Shown here: positions 41,949-51,418 of the stretch, piece after piece
Layout: the number at the start of each line of letters is the position of its first letter
Numbering within the stretch: position 1 is the stretch's first letter
Notes under the pieces: generated by a model
What the model saw: the letters and a program-made list of their open reading frames with translations, nothing else
Told to the model about the DNA's origin: nothing
Database searches by the model: none
Translations under genes and position numbers: made by a program
Assembly (NCBI GenBank): GCA_942493125.1
Contig: OW818667.1
Location: 1,860,001 to 1,924,000, forward strand
From: Fusibacter_C sp942493125
Lineage (GTDB): Bacteria > Bacillota > Clostridia > Peptostreptococcales > Acidaminobacteraceae
Direction of reading: 5' to 3'
Length of the DNA stretch: 64,000 bases

Positions 41949-42614
41949 TTATAACATCGTCAAAACAGACGATAATAATGTCTTAACGACTAAAAATACG
42001 ACGATAAAAACAATCGATACGACGAGATTGCTGATTCGCGAGTGTTCAACCGGGTCTGAACCGTCTTGGTTGATATAATAGTGCGCTCTGTAGCCAAGGC
42101 CGATATCGATGATGCTGAGCATAATCAACAAGACTGCAGTAAAGAAGAATATCTTATTCATAAGATCAAATCCCTTTGTAAGGGTTTCAACCAATACTTC
42201 AGCATCAAAAAAGACATCCATGATATTGCCTGAAAGCATGGCCACACCAAAAGCACTTAGAATACTGAGGATCGCTAATACGATAAACGTTTTGATGATG
42301 AAAGAAAACGATCTTCTGCCAACACTGCTCTCAGAAAATACCATTTTTTCAAGTGGGTGATAAACGCGTTCGTATTTTTCGTCATATGCTTTGACTGAAA
42401 TCTTCGCGATATCACGACTTAAAAGGTGTATCACACTGGTCTTATCTTCGACGAGCATCGTGCTATCTTCTTTTCTGGCTAGTTCGAAATACTTGTCTTT
42501 CTCTTCTTTATTCAAGCCTTCAATGTGTAGGACTTCGCCGTACTTCATGTGAATGCTGAGTGCATACATCACTTTTGGTTTTACTGCTGTTTTCGTTGTT
42601 TTGTTTTCGCTCAT
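41949..42614 (-). CDS. membrane protein, unknown function
   Basis: 221 residues. The first 100 residues are soluble and charged (EVLHIEGLNKEEKDKYFELARKEDS, which resembles a small ligand- or nucleotide-binding beta-alpha module). Three membrane helices follow (about 103-128, 147-175 and 192-218). GGAGG lies upstream of the ATG. No family is recognised. It stands between hydE and an unknown helical protein. Confidence 0.65.
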   Translation of the reverse strand: MSENKTTKTAVKPKVMYALSIHMKYGEVLHIEGLNKEEKDKYFELARKEDSTMLVEDKTSVIHLLSRDIAKISVKAYDEKYERVYHPLEKMVFSESSVGRRSFSFIIKTFIVLAILSILSAFGVAMLSGNIMDVFFDAEVLVETLTKGFDLMNKIFFFTAVLLIMLSIIDIGLGYRAHYYINQDGSDPVEHSRISNLVVSIVFIVVFLVVKTLLSSVLTML

Positions 42615-42726
42615 CCACGACCTCCAAAAATATACTATTTAAGTATTACCATTTTTACTGAATCCTCAAACAATAACAGTACAAATATTATACCATATTT
42701 ATGGCAGTAATACCTTGAGATTTGGA

Positions 42727-43182
42727 TTAGCTCATTTTTTCGAGCTCTTCGATGAAGCTGCGCTTGACGTCTATGATTTCAAGAAGGACGTAATAGGCAA
42801 TGGTCGCGGGGCTATCATTTGACACCATCCGACCTTGTATATCAACCAAAAGGGCATATGTCGCTTTTTCCTGCTCAAGTACGTATGAGACAAGTTCCTT
42901 TCGATCTGAAATGTTTATCGGCATAATGATCCTTGAAAACTGATTGACCAACGACGAAATTTTATCAAATACCCAAAAATCGATGCCTTCAGCAATCGAG
43001 TCAGTAATGTTGTCAACCAATCGGTTGTAATAGACAATGTCTTTTTCAAACTCTCTTATGAAGACGCCGATCAAAAGGCGCAGACGTATGTCACCGCTAT
43101 TTTCCTGCAGCTTCACGTATTCATTTTTCTTTTTTTCTGTTATTGCAATGCCTTTTCGCAGTATATCTCTGATATCATACAT
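42727..43182 (-). CDS. all-helical cytoplasmic protein, unknown function
   Basis: 151 residues from the ATG at 43182, with GAGGGAG upstream. Sequence is amphipathic and helical throughout (KKKNEYVKLQENSGDIRLRLLIGVFIREFEKDI), with no Cys, no signal peptide and no membrane segment. It could be a four-helix bundle of ferritin-like or hemerythrin-like shape, but the metal-binding His/Glu patterns are not evident. It follows the suf operon on the same strand after a 47-base gap. Confidence 0.6.
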   Translation of the reverse strand: MYDIRDILRKGIAITEKKKNEYVKLQENSGDIRLRLLIGVFIREFEKDIVYYNRLVDNITDSIAEGIDFWVFDKISSLVNQFSRIIMPINISDRKELVSYVLEQEKATYALLVDIQGRMVSNDSPATIAYYVLLEIIDVKRSFIEELEKMS

Positions 43183-43229
43183 AAATGTCGACTCCCTCGT
43201 CAATAAAACGGTGAACCCCCATTATAAGC

Positions 43230-43664
43230 TTATTTTGAAGATTTTTCAAGGATGACGTCGAGACAATGCCATCCTAACGTACCACATTTGACGCGTGCCG
43301 GCATCTTTGAAAGACTTGAAAACACTTGTGCGTCTTCTAGCTGATCAAGCTGCGCTTCTGTCAATGAAGTCCCTCGAATCATATTTAAATAATTTTCTGC
43401 AAGCTCTTTTGCCTCTTCGATTGTTTTACCCTTTATGAGATCGATCATGATGGACATGGCCGCCTGACTGATGGCGCATCCCGTTCCTAAAAATGCGGCG
43501 TCTACCACTTTACCATCTTGTAACTGAACTTGTAAAGTCAGATCATCACCACAGCTTGGATTGTGACCTCGCTCAATATGACTGGCCTCTTCGAGGACGT
43601 GCCTGTTGTGACCACTTTTATTGTGCATCATGATGAGTTCTGTATATAAACTATCCATGGACAT
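43230..43664 (-). CDS. sufU: SufU-type zinc-dependent sulfurtransferase / Fe-S scaffold
   Basis: 144 residues from the ATG at 43664 (GGGAGGTG upstream; the start lies inside the sufS end). The zinc and sulfur-acceptor residues appear in NPSCGDDLTL, GTGCAISQAAMS and KCGTLGWHCLD, the SufU pattern with the insertion that separates it from IscU. It accepts persulfide sulfur from SufS in the Gram-positive SUF system. It is the last gene of sufCBDSU. Confidence 0.95.
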   Translation of the reverse strand: MSMDSLYTELIMMHNKSGHNRHVLEEASHIERGHNPSCGDDLTLQVQLQDGKVVDAAFLGTGCAISQAAMSIMIDLIKGKTIEEAKELAENYLNMIRGTSLTEAQLDQLEDAQVFSSLSKMPARVKCGTLGWHCLDVILEKSSK

Positions 43665-44868
43665 AGCCAAACACCTCCCTTGCATACTTAATTGCCTCTA
43701 ACAGCGCATCAATCTCTTCCACATAGTTGTAGATTGAGAAGCTCACTCTACAAGAGGCAGAAATGCCTAAATATTTCATCATCGGTTGCGTACAGTGGTG
43801 TCCTGCGCGAATCGCGATGCCCTTTTGATCCAGTAAACTCGCCATGTCATGCGGATGAATGCCCTCAACTTCAAAGGCGATGAGTGCGCCTCTTTCACGA
43901 CCTTCACGAGGTCCAAGTACCGTGATGTATGGCAATTCTCCCAGCTTTTTCATGGCGTATCTTGCAATGCGACTTTCCTTTTCACGTAGTTTATCTACAC
44001 CGACACTCTCGATAAAATCGATGGCCGCAACGAGGCCAACAACGCCTTCCACATGCTGTGTGCCCGCTTCAAAGCGCTCTGGCACTTCGGCAAATGTCGT
44101 GGATTGTTCCTCGACATATTCGATCATATCTCCGCCTGTCATGAATGGTGGCATCTCATTTAACAGATGGTATTTACCATATAATACCCCAATTCCGGTC
44201 GGCCCATACATCTTATGCCCAGAAAACACCAAAAAATCCGCATTGATCGCCACGACATCCACATGTAGATGACCAATTGCTTGTGCCGCGTCAACAACTG
44301 CAATTGCACCCATTTCATGGGCTTTATCTACCAGCAATTTAACGTCGTGAATAGAGCCAAGACCATTTGAAATCCATGGAAAAGTGACGATTTTCGTATT
44401 CGATGTTATCTTATCCAGTTCACCAGGTAGAAAATCGCCCTCTGCATCGATATATAGGTATTTAAGAACGGCACCTGTTTGCTTGGCAACCATCTGCCAA
44501 GGCACGATATTGCTATGATGCGATGTGATGGCGATGACGATTTCCTCGCCACTTTTCAGCGTGTTTAAGCCATAACTAAAGGCGATGAGATTGAGCGCTT
44601 CAGTCGCATTTTTCGTGAAGATGATTTCCTCTTGACGCCTTGCCTTGATAAACTCAACGACGCGACCTCTGCCATAATCGTATTGCCGTGTTGCCTCCAC
44701 ACTGAGTAGATGCGCGCCTCTGTGTGGGCTCCCATTGCTCTCTTCAAGATATTGCCTCATGCGCTCGATGACCATCGCCGGTTTTTGGCTGGTCGCTGCA
44801 TGATCGAGGTAGATGAGCGAAGGGTGTTGCGTAAAGATTGGAAAGAGCGATTTATAATTTGAATCCAC
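43651..44868 (-). CDS. sufS: cysteine desulfurase SufS
   Basis: 405 residues, a class V PLP enzyme that removes sulfur from cysteine. The PLP Lys is in FSGHKMYGPTGIGVLYG and the active-site Cys in RAGHHCTQPMMKYL, the group II (SufS) type. PLP-contacting residues are found in TSHHSNIVPW and VVDAAQAIGH. The start is GTG with AGGAGG upstream and overlaps the sufD end by 17 bases. Confidence 0.97.
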   Translation of the reverse strand: MDSNYKSLFPIFTQHPSLIYLDHAATSQKPAMVIERMRQYLEESNGSPHRGAHLLSVEATRQYDYGRGRVVEFIKARRQEEIIFTKNATEALNLIAFSYGLNTLKSGEEIVIAITSHHSNIVPWQMVAKQTGAVLKYLYIDAEGDFLPGELDKITSNTKIVTFPWISNGLGSIHDVKLLVDKAHEMGAIAVVDAAQAIGHLHVDVVAINADFLVFSGHKMYGPTGIGVLYGKYHLLNEMPPFMTGGDMIEYVEEQSTTFAEVPERFEAGTQHVEGVVGLVAAIDFIESVGVDKLREKESRIARYAMKKLGELPYITVLGPREGRERGALIAFEVEGIHPHDMASLLDQKGIAIRAGHHCTQPMMKYLGISASCRVSFSIYNYVEEIDALLEAIKYAREVFGYVHG

Positions 44869-45979
44869 TAGTTAGCCTCCTATCGAGCGCTTCTTCTATG
44901 GAACTTTTAAGTGTCACATCATTCAGCCGCATAAGCACTTCTTCGAAGGATGCCTTGATGACGAGTCTTTTTGCCACTTCTAAAGATAGCCCTCGGCTCA
45001 TCAGATAAAAGATTTTGTCCGTGTCGAGCTGTCCGATGCTCGCTGCGTGTTCACCGATGACATCGTCTTCTGAACAGAGAAGCGCAGGAATCGAATCGGA
45101 TTTGACGTGTTCATCGAGCAAAATCACGACTTCCTTCTCTTTACCAACGGATTGGACAGAGCCTTTCTCAAAGAATAGGTTGCCTCTAAACACTTTTTTA
45201 CTATTGCCACTGAGTGCGCCTTTTGACAATATGGTCGATTCTGATTTCGCACCAAAATGCTTCATAGTAAAAGACAGATCCAGTTGTTCGTCTGTATCAC
45301 CAAAATAGAGCGATTCAATGGACGCGTTGCTGTGTCTCCCCTTAAGATGTGACTCGTAAGCGACGGCTTTATTTCTACTGCCAAACTGTATGTCCACAAG
45401 TGCGAGATTTGCCCCTTCTTCTACGACTGAAAAATTTTGATCGAAATGGTTGTCCGTAGTGCCTAGTCTTTGAACTTTTATCACGCGGACCGTACTGCCA
45501 CGCTTGGCGATGATGCGCGTCGTACCATAGTGTTGACGGGATTCAGTATGTGCTTCAATTAGCGGTTCATTTGGAATTTCAACATTGTCTTCATCTGAAC
45601 CATAATCGATATAAACATCGAGTTTTGCACCTTCTTCAGCTATGATGAGAAAATTGTCCACCATGTCAGCGTTGAGCTTGTAAGTGAGCTTGACACTAGG
45701 CGCTGATAGACCTCTGGATTTTGACTTTATAATGTAACCGTGATTGCTTTCGGCATCTATATACGTTTTAAAGGCGTCACCTAAATGTTTCGTGAAAGCC
45801 AAGTCGTCAAAATCGATTTGATTCGATTTATCATATGGCAGAATCTCCACGCCATCACCTTCCAAACTGAGGGTTTCCACCGCTGTTCTTGAGATGCTTG
45901 GAAAAAGATTTTCAGGGAGTACGAGTCGCTTCCAGACAGGACGCGCATATTTTGTTGCATTTGTCATATTCGTTGTCAT
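44852..45979 (-). CDS. sufD: Fe-S cluster assembly protein SufD
   Basis: 375 residues from the ATG at 45979, which has GGAGGAG upstream. Beta-helical SufBD-family protein with the C-terminal helical core containing HAASIGQLDTDKIFYLMSRGLS, in which the conserved His and the 'YLMSRG' turn match the SufB homologue next to it. It forms the SufBC2D complex that assembles clusters. Confidence 0.95.
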   Translation of the reverse strand: MTTNMTNATKYARPVWKRLVLPENLFPSISRTAVETLSLEGDGVEILPYDKSNQIDFDDLAFTKHLGDAFKTYIDAESNHGYIIKSKSRGLSAPSVKLTYKLNADMVDNFLIIAEEGAKLDVYIDYGSDEDNVEIPNEPLIEAHTESRQHYGTTRIIAKRGSTVRVIKVQRLGTTDNHFDQNFSVVEEGANLALVDIQFGSRNKAVAYESHLKGRHSNASIESLYFGDTDEQLDLSFTMKHFGAKSESTILSKGALSGNSKKVFRGNLFFEKGSVQSVGKEKEVVILLDEHVKSDSIPALLCSEDDVIGEHAASIGQLDTDKIFYLMSRGLSLEVAKRLVIKASFEEVLMRLNDVTLKSSIEEALDRRLTSGFKL

Positions 45980-45990
45980 AGTCTCCTCCA

Positions 45991-47394
45991 TTAGCCGATC
46001 GTCCCTTCTAGCTCAAGTGTAATCAAGTTGTTGAGCTCTACAGCGTACTCAAGGGGCAACTCTTTTGTGATTGGTTCGACAAAGCCTCTGACGATCATCG
46101 CCTTCGCCTCTGCTTCACTGATGCCTCGACTCATGAGGTAAAAGATCGTATCATCGCTGATGCGTCCGATTTTTGCTTCATGACCGATGTCCACTTGATC
46201 GTTACCCACTTCTATGATTGGTAGCGTATCGGATTTTGATTGGTTATCCAGCATGAGCGACTCGCAGTTAACAGTGGCTTTTGCGCCTTTTGCATTTGGT
46301 GTCACCCTGAGTAGTCCGCGATAAAACGCATGGCCGCCATCTTTTGAGATGGATTTAGAGTTGACGATAGAGGTTGTGTTCGGTGCCGCATGGATCACTT
46401 TTGTCCCCGTGTCGAGGTATTGGCCTTTAGCGGCGAATGTGATGCCGGTAAACTCGCTTGATGCCCCTTCGCCTCTTAAGATGCTCATTGGATATAGCAT
46501 GGAGACTTTGGAGCCAAATGACCCTGAAACCCATTCGATTCTGCCATCTTTATCGACGACGCAGCGCTTGGTGTTCAAGTTGTACATGTTTCTCGACCAG
46601 TTTTCTATGGTGCTATATCTGAGTTTTGCGCCTTCTTTGACAAACAGCTCGACTGCCCCAGCATGTAAGTTTTGTACGGAATATTTTGGCGCAGAGCAAC
46701 CTTCGATGAAATGCAAGCTCGCCCCTTTTTCAACGACGATGAGCGTGTGTTCAAACTGTCCAGCGCCTTTTGCGTTGAGTCTAAAATAGGATTGGAGCGG
46801 CAATTCAACATGCACCCCTTCAGGCACATAGACAAATGAACCACCCGACCATACTGCACCATGAAGCGCGGAAAATTTATGGTCTCTGTTTGTAATCAAT
46901 GTCATAAAGTATTTTTTGACGATGTCTTCATGCGTATTTATGGCTGTTTCCATATCTGTATAGACGACACCTTGTTCAACGAGCTCTTGCTGTATCGAAT
47001 GATAGACGACTTCAGAGTCGTACTGTGCACCGACACCTGCGAGTGATTTGCGCTCTGCCTCAGGTATGCCAAGGCGTTCAAAGGTCTGCTTGATATCATC
47101 CGGAACATCTTTCCAGTCAGTTTTCATATCGGTATTAGGTCTAACGTAATGGACGATGTTTGCCACATCGAGGTCGCTTAAATCTGCGCCCCAAGTCGGC
47201 ATAGGTTTGGAATGGTATATCTCGAGCGATTTAAGTCTGAAATCCAGCATCCAATCCGGCTCGTTTTTTTCCCTTGAGATCTCTCTGATGATTTCTTCAG
47301 AAAGTCCTTTGTCTGCCACGTAACGGTGATCCTCGACGTTGATGACGTCATAGATGCCGCGGTCGACCTCACTTATTACTGTTTTCTTTGCCAT
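45991..47394 (-). CDS. sufB: Fe-S cluster assembly scaffold SufB
   Basis: 467 residues, the usual SufB length. GVGAQYDSEVVYHSI, GGSFVYVPEGVHVELPLQSY and HEAKIGRISDDTIFYLMSRG are the strongly conserved blocks; a Cys in the region SAPKYSVQNLHAG/RCVVDKDG is the likely cluster or persulfide site. It works with SufC and SufD in cluster assembly. It follows sufC by 12 bases. Confidence 0.97.
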   Translation of the reverse strand: MAKKTVISEVDRGIYDVINVEDHRYVADKGLSEEIIREISREKNEPDWMLDFRLKSLEIYHSKPMPTWGADLSDLDVANIVHYVRPNTDMKTDWKDVPDDIKQTFERLGIPEAERKSLAGVGAQYDSEVVYHSIQQELVEQGVVYTDMETAINTHEDIVKKYFMTLITNRDHKFSALHGAVWSGGSFVYVPEGVHVELPLQSYFRLNAKGAGQFEHTLIVVEKGASLHFIEGCSAPKYSVQNLHAGAVELFVKEGAKLRYSTIENWSRNMYNLNTKRCVVDKDGRIEWVSGSFGSKVSMLYPMSILRGEGASSEFTGITFAAKGQYLDTGTKVIHAAPNTTSIVNSKSISKDGGHAFYRGLLRVTPNAKGAKATVNCESLMLDNQSKSDTLPIIEVGNDQVDIGHEAKIGRISDDTIFYLMSRGISEAEAKAMIVRGFVEPITKELPLEYAVELNNLITLELEGTIG

Positions 47395-47406
47395 GATGTC
47401 CGCCCC

Positions 47407-48195
47407 CTATATGCCAACTGTCGCTTTGTCGTTTTTGTAGCGCTCATATCCGCTTTCATCGATGGCTTCAGCCAGTGTGATATCGCCGCTCTTCACGATT
47501 TTGCCATCGACTAAGATGTGAACGAAATCCGGTTTGATGTAATTCAGTATTTTATTGTAATGCGTAATCACGAGGATCGCATTGTTATCGCTAGAAAGCT
47601 TTTGAACGGTCTCATATACAGCGCGGATTGCATCAATGTCGAGACCTGAGTCCGTTTCATCCAAGATTGCGAGTTTTGGATTTAAAACGGACATCTGTAA
47701 AATTTCGTTCTTTTTCTTTTCACCGCCTGAAAAGCCTTGATTCAAATATCTGTCGAGATATTTTTCATCCATATCAAGCTCTGCCATCTGTTTTTTGACT
47801 TCCTTGTTAAACGTCGTCATCATCGTCATAATGCCTCCGATTTCTTTTTTTGCGGTTCTTAAAAAGTTTTCAACAGTGACACCAGGTACTTCTTGAGGAT
47901 ATTGAAACGATAAAAAAAGGCCTGCCTTGGCACGCGCATCCACTTTCATCTCAAGTAAATCCATTGGTTGATTGTTTTTTCCGGTAAATGTGACAGCGCC
48001 ATCTGTCACAACATATGCGGGATGACCCATAAGTACGTTGGCAAGGGTTGATTTACCTGCGCCATTTGGTCCCATAATCACATGTATTTCACCTTTGTTG
48101 ATCGTCAAGTCAATGCCTTTAAGTATGTCCTGACCTTCAACTTGCGCTTTAAGATTCTCTATTTTGATCACTTCATTTATTTGATTCACTTCCAT
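47407..48195 (-). CDS. sufC: SufC ATPase
   Basis: 262 residues. ABC ATPase with Walker A GPNGAGKST, signature FSGGEKKKNEILQM (the SufC-specific form), Walker B LAILDETDSGLD and H loop ITHYNKIL. AGGAGG precedes the ATG. It is the first gene of sufCBDSU, the standard order in Firmicutes, and the main Fe-S assembly route of such cells, supplying PflA, HydE and others. Confidence 0.97.
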   Translation of the reverse strand: MEVNQINEVIKIENLKAQVEGQDILKGIDLTINKGEIHVIMGPNGAGKSTLANVLMGHPAYVVTDGAVTFTGKNNQPMDLLEMKVDARAKAGLFLSFQYPQEVPGVTVENFLRTAKKEIGGIMTMMTTFNKEVKKQMAELDMDEKYLDRYLNQGFSGGEKKKNEILQMSVLNPKLAILDETDSGLDIDAIRAVYETVQKLSSDNNAILVITHYNKILNYIKPDFVHILVDGKIVKSGDITLAEAIDESGYERYKNDKATVGI

Positions 48196-48225
48196 CGTTT
48201 CCTCCTATATACCCTTTGTTTTTAT

Positions 48226-48288
48226 ATCCTAGTAATTTAATCGGATTTATTTCATAATAATCGTACACCTTAATCTATGTGCCGTCAA
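48226..48288 (-). promoter_or_regulatory. suf promoter with Rrf2/IscR-type operator candidate
   Basis: On the minus strand, TTGACG (48283-48288), a 17-base spacer and TACGAT (48260-48265) form a promoter. Downstream, 48226-48246 is a 21-base dyad of the form ATCC-n-A-n-TAA-n-TTA-n-T-n-GGAT, with 8 of 10 base pairs symmetric, resembling the binding sites of IscR-like Rrf2 regulators. No iscR gene is present in the window. Confidence 0.6.
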
Positions 48289-48320
48289 CTTGAAAAAAGC
48301 AACGTTACAAAATGTTCATA

Positions 48321-48368
48321 AAAAAACGCCCCACTGCGAATGCGTTCATTCGTTGTGGGGCGTTTTTT
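48321..48368. terminator. terminator of the thiol-peptide/MFS operon
   Basis: AAAAAACGCCCCAC pairs with GTGGGGCGTTTTTT around an inner TGCGAATG/CATTCG stem, downstream of the MFS stop. Confidence 0.9.
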
Positions 48369-48407
48369 GTTTCATCATTTATTTTCTAAATTTAGTTTGT
48401 CATCGCA

Positions 48408-49643
48408 TTACTCAACGACGTCTTCTTCTGGATAGATCTTAGGTTCACCTGCTGCGACAAGGACTTTATTGCCGATGAGGAAGAATCCAAGGACAAATAC
48501 GAGTGCGCCCGTCACGATGAGTAGCCATTCGATGGCGATGATGTCCGCCAAAGGTCCAAATAAAAGCATACCCAGTGGCATCATGACGCTGAAAATCATG
48601 GATAAGACGCCGAATACGCGACCAAGATATGCGCCATCCACTTTTTCTTGGAAGAGCACAGTCGCTGGCGTATTGAATAATGGTATCGTGATACCTGCAA
48701 TCGCCATAATTGATAGATAAACCCAAAAATTCGGTACGACGCCCAATGCGACGATGAGTGCCCCAACCGCAATCGTGGAAAGTGACATGCTGTGGACTCT
48801 GTTTCTGAAGCCACCCCATGTTGAGATGAGGATGCCGCCTAACAGCATACCTGATGAGAAGGCAATCTCTATAGCCGTAAGACGCCAAACTTGACTGCCA
48901 AACGACCTCGTGACCTGTAGAGGCGTCAGTATCGCCACTGGTGTGATCAAGAAGTGGAAAACAGCGATAAAGATATAGAAGCGGCGAATATAATCGTGGT
49001 GCATGATATAGTCTATGCCCTCTTTTAAATCGGTGAAATAATTGATTTTACCTTTTTCAAGCGCTTTTGCATGCGGCGGCACTTTGAGCAGCATCATGAC
49101 GTTGACAGCGAGTAGTGCTGTGATGACGTCGATCATAAAAATCGTCGTCAGCGGTGCAAGTGTCATCAGTGCGCCACTGATCATAGGTGCTGCAAGCATC
49201 AGGACAGACTGAAGTGTGCCGTTGATACCATTTACACGCATGAGCTTTTCTTCTGGTACGAACTGTGGCAGAAAAGCACTGACTGCAGGAGACTGAATGG
49301 ACGTTCCAATCGCTCTCACAGCTGACATGCCAAATAATAACCAAACCGATTCATAGCCCATCCAAAACAAGATAGCTGTGACCATCGTTGTCGCGGCAAT
49401 CATGAGGTCCGAGATGATAATCAATCGTTTTCGATCATATCGATCTGCCCAAACGCCAGCAAATGGCGCCATAAAGAAAGTTGGTAAAAATCCGCAGATG
49501 ATCGATATCGTCATCATCACGCCGGATTGTGTTTTAAGTGTGATATACCATAGGATGGCATATTGGACCAGTGCGGTACCTAGTAATGAGATGGTCTGGC
49601 TCGTCAAAAAGAGAGCCGTGTCTTTTTTCCAATTTTTACTCAT
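48408..49643 (-). CDS. MFS transporter (macrolide-efflux-like, DHA3 type)
   Basis: 411 residues with 12 predicted membrane helices. The A motif is AGVWADRYDRKRLI between helices 2 and 3, and the N terminus (FLTSQTISLLGTALVQYAILWYI) matches MefA/EntS-type drug or siderophore exporters. It starts five bases after the VOC gene stop and ends the operon that begins with the GCS2-type ligase. Export of the product of that operon, or of its conjugates, is plausible. Confidence 0.9.
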   Translation of the reverse strand: MSKNWKKDTALFLTSQTISLLGTALVQYAILWYITLKTQSGVMMTISIICGFLPTFFMAPFAGVWADRYDRKRLIIISDLMIAATTMVTAILFWMGYESVWLLFGMSAVRAIGTSIQSPAVSAFLPQFVPEEKLMRVNGINGTLQSVLMLAAPMISGALMTLAPLTTIFMIDVITALLAVNVMMLLKVPPHAKALEKGKINYFTDLKEGIDYIMHHDYIRRFYIFIAVFHFLITPVAILTPLQVTRSFGSQVWRLTAIEIAFSSGMLLGGILISTWGGFRNRVHSMSLSTIAVGALIVALGVVPNFWVYLSIMAIAGITIPLFNTPATVLFQEKVDGAYLGRVFGVLSMIFSVMMPLGMLLFGPLADIIAIEWLLIVTGALVFVLGFFLIGNKVLVAAGEPKIYPEEDVVE

Positions 49644-49647
49644 AAGA

Positions 49648-50010
49648 TTACCTTAAGTCATGTACAAATTGAACATTGACGCCATCGGGATCTTTGACGT
49701 AGAAGAATTGCATCATAGGGTTAGGTTTGATCATGTCACTGACCACGTGGCCCATGTCCATGAGTATTTTTCTAAAATCATCTGCATTTTCAATGCTAAA
49801 TCCGATAGAGATACCAACAATATTGCCTGGATGAATATCGTGCTCAGCACAGACGAGTTCAATCTCAGTCTCGCCTACGCCAAGGAATGCCAGTTCCATG
49901 CCAGGACCGGCATTAAATCGTCTTTTAAGTTCAAGTCCAACTATATCTTGATAGAATTTAAGTGATGCATCCATATCTTTTACATGAATCGTCGTCCATA
50001 AGAATTTCAT
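49648..50010 (-). CDS. VOC family (glyoxalase I-like) protein
   Basis: 120 residues, with two beta-alpha-beta-beta-beta modules. The first metal ligand is His in TTIHVKDMD, followed by Glu in ETEIELVCAE; the second module has GFSIENADDF and ends DPDGVNVQFVHD, with Gln at the usual fourth ligand position. Glyoxalase I uses glutathione- or bacillithiol-type hemithioacetals; fosfomycin-type thiol transferases also belong here. Its place after two thiol/gamma-glutamyl ligase genes suggests a substrate that is a thiol adduct. Confidence 0.85.
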   Translation of the reverse strand: MKFLWTTIHVKDMDASLKFYQDIVGLELKRRFNAGPGMELAFLGVGETEIELVCAEHDIHPGNIVGISIGFSIENADDFRKILMDMGHVVSDMIKPNPMMQFFYVKDPDGVNVQFVHDLR

Positions 50011-50029
50011 AATTATCCCCCATTTATCG

Positions 50030-51418
50030 CTATTTTTCTTTATAAATCAGTGTCGACATCGTATAGCCATCGTGTAAACCGGAAATGATCGCATTGAGCC
50101 CAGCTCTGACATAGATGCCTGATAGCTTCTCGTTGTACGTGAACAGTCCCGTTATGGTGCTGTAAGTCTTGTGTGAGATTTTCCCAGTTTCGTCCTCATA
50201 CAAGTTATCCACTAAAGCGACTGGGCAGTACTTTTGGATGATAAAAGCCTCTTTAGCTTTTTCTTCCAGAAGCGCTTTCCAGCTTGCATCGTCGTAGTCC
50301 TTGCCTGCACACACACCCTTAGACGCATAATAATCGATGGGTTTGATGATGTAGGCATCACGGTGGGTTAAATACGTGTCGAATGCATCGTCTCTCTTAA
50401 GCGGTCTCGTATAAGGCACGTGCTTGTCGATGAAGGCGATTTCGTCTTCATTGAAATACTGACGAAGCTCAGGTTCATAAAGGACTTCAAAAAAGCGTTT
50501 CGTATGGATCATCTGCGTCTTAATGGGACCAATCACACACGTTTTGCCCGCTTTTAAGCCATCGATGAACTGTGGAATCTCGTCATATCGGTCCATGAGG
50601 TCTTTCGTCACCAATCTACGGTAAACGATGTCTACCTTTATTTTACCATAAAATAGGATGCCATCAACACAAATAAGGTCTCTTGGATCGACAATAATGC
50701 AGTCCATACCCTCTTGAATAAATGCCTCTTTAAAGACTTCAAACTCTATAGAGCTGCCTTTGTCGATAAAGTCTAGGATCGCGACTGTAGGTGTATGAGC
50801 ATCCATTGGAACCGACGATTTATCTAGAAAATCAGCATAGAGCGTTTTCACTTCAGCAACCCAGCTATGGAAAAGCTCATAGCGTTCAAAAGAATAATTC
50901 GATTTGAATTGCTTCGTGAGTTTCGTCTCAAGAAGAATCTGGCTGAGCTCGTGATCCTCATTCATCGCTGATGCGCCATCTGCATTGAGTTCACAGAATT
51001 GAAAGTCTCCAGGTCCGTAATAGAAAATGTCAAAACGCCCCATTGGCACTGTGGTCTCATAATAGTGTGGCAATCTAATCAGTGCATCGAGCCTATCATC
51101 GAAATCAAACAGCTTGCGAATCCTCTCTTGTGCCAAGTATAATTCAATCGTTTTTTTACAGATGTTGTGAATGCCCTCGAGTGCATATTCGAACGTCTTG
51201 GTATCCTCACTGCCATACAGTTTTGGAATGTATAAATACGGAACGGGTTGTCCTTTATAGATGGCTTTGGAATGTGCGACGGCATCTTTCGTCTGCACAA
51301 AATCCTCTTTAAAACCCTCATAGTCCGATAGAAATGTCTCTACCATCTGACGTTCAAGCGTCATTTTCTGGCTTTCAGTCATTTGCTGGCTTTCGGTCAT
51401 TTGCCTATTTTCCGTCAT
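50030..51418 (-). CDS. glutathionylspermidine synthase-like ATP-grasp ligase
   Basis: 462 residues. GRFDIFYYGPGDFQFCELNADGASAMNED resembles the 'R.D...DG.G...L.E.NAD.P..L.E' block of the glutathionylspermidine-synthase/circularly permuted ATP-grasp family; AYIIKPIDYYASKGVCAG and AFIIQKYCP would be nucleotide- and substrate-binding strands. It likely forms an amide between a carboxylate and an amine. The N terminus is unusual: three or four copies of the hexapeptide MTE(N/S)(R/Q)(Q/K), each beginning with a possible start codon. The first ATG has GGAGGTG at ideal distance. It overlaps the upstream ligase gene by four bases (ATGA). Confidence 0.75.
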   Translation of the reverse strand: MTENRQMTESQQMTESQKMTLERQMVETFLSDYEGFKEDFVQTKDAVAHSKAIYKGQPVPYLYIPKLYGSEDTKTFEYALEGIHNICKKTIELYLAQERIRKLFDFDDRLDALIRLPHYYETTVPMGRFDIFYYGPGDFQFCELNADGASAMNEDHELSQILLETKLTKQFKSNYSFERYELFHSWVAEVKTLYADFLDKSSVPMDAHTPTVAILDFIDKGSSIEFEVFKEAFIQEGMDCIIVDPRDLICVDGILFYGKIKVDIVYRRLVTKDLMDRYDEIPQFIDGLKAGKTCVIGPIKTQMIHTKRFFEVLYEPELRQYFNEDEIAFIDKHVPYTRPLKRDDAFDTYLTHRDAYIIKPIDYYASKGVCAGKDYDDASWKALLEEKAKEAFIIQKYCPVALVDNLYEDETGKISHKTYSTITGLFTYNEKLSGIYVRAGLNAIISGLHDGYTMSTLIYKEK

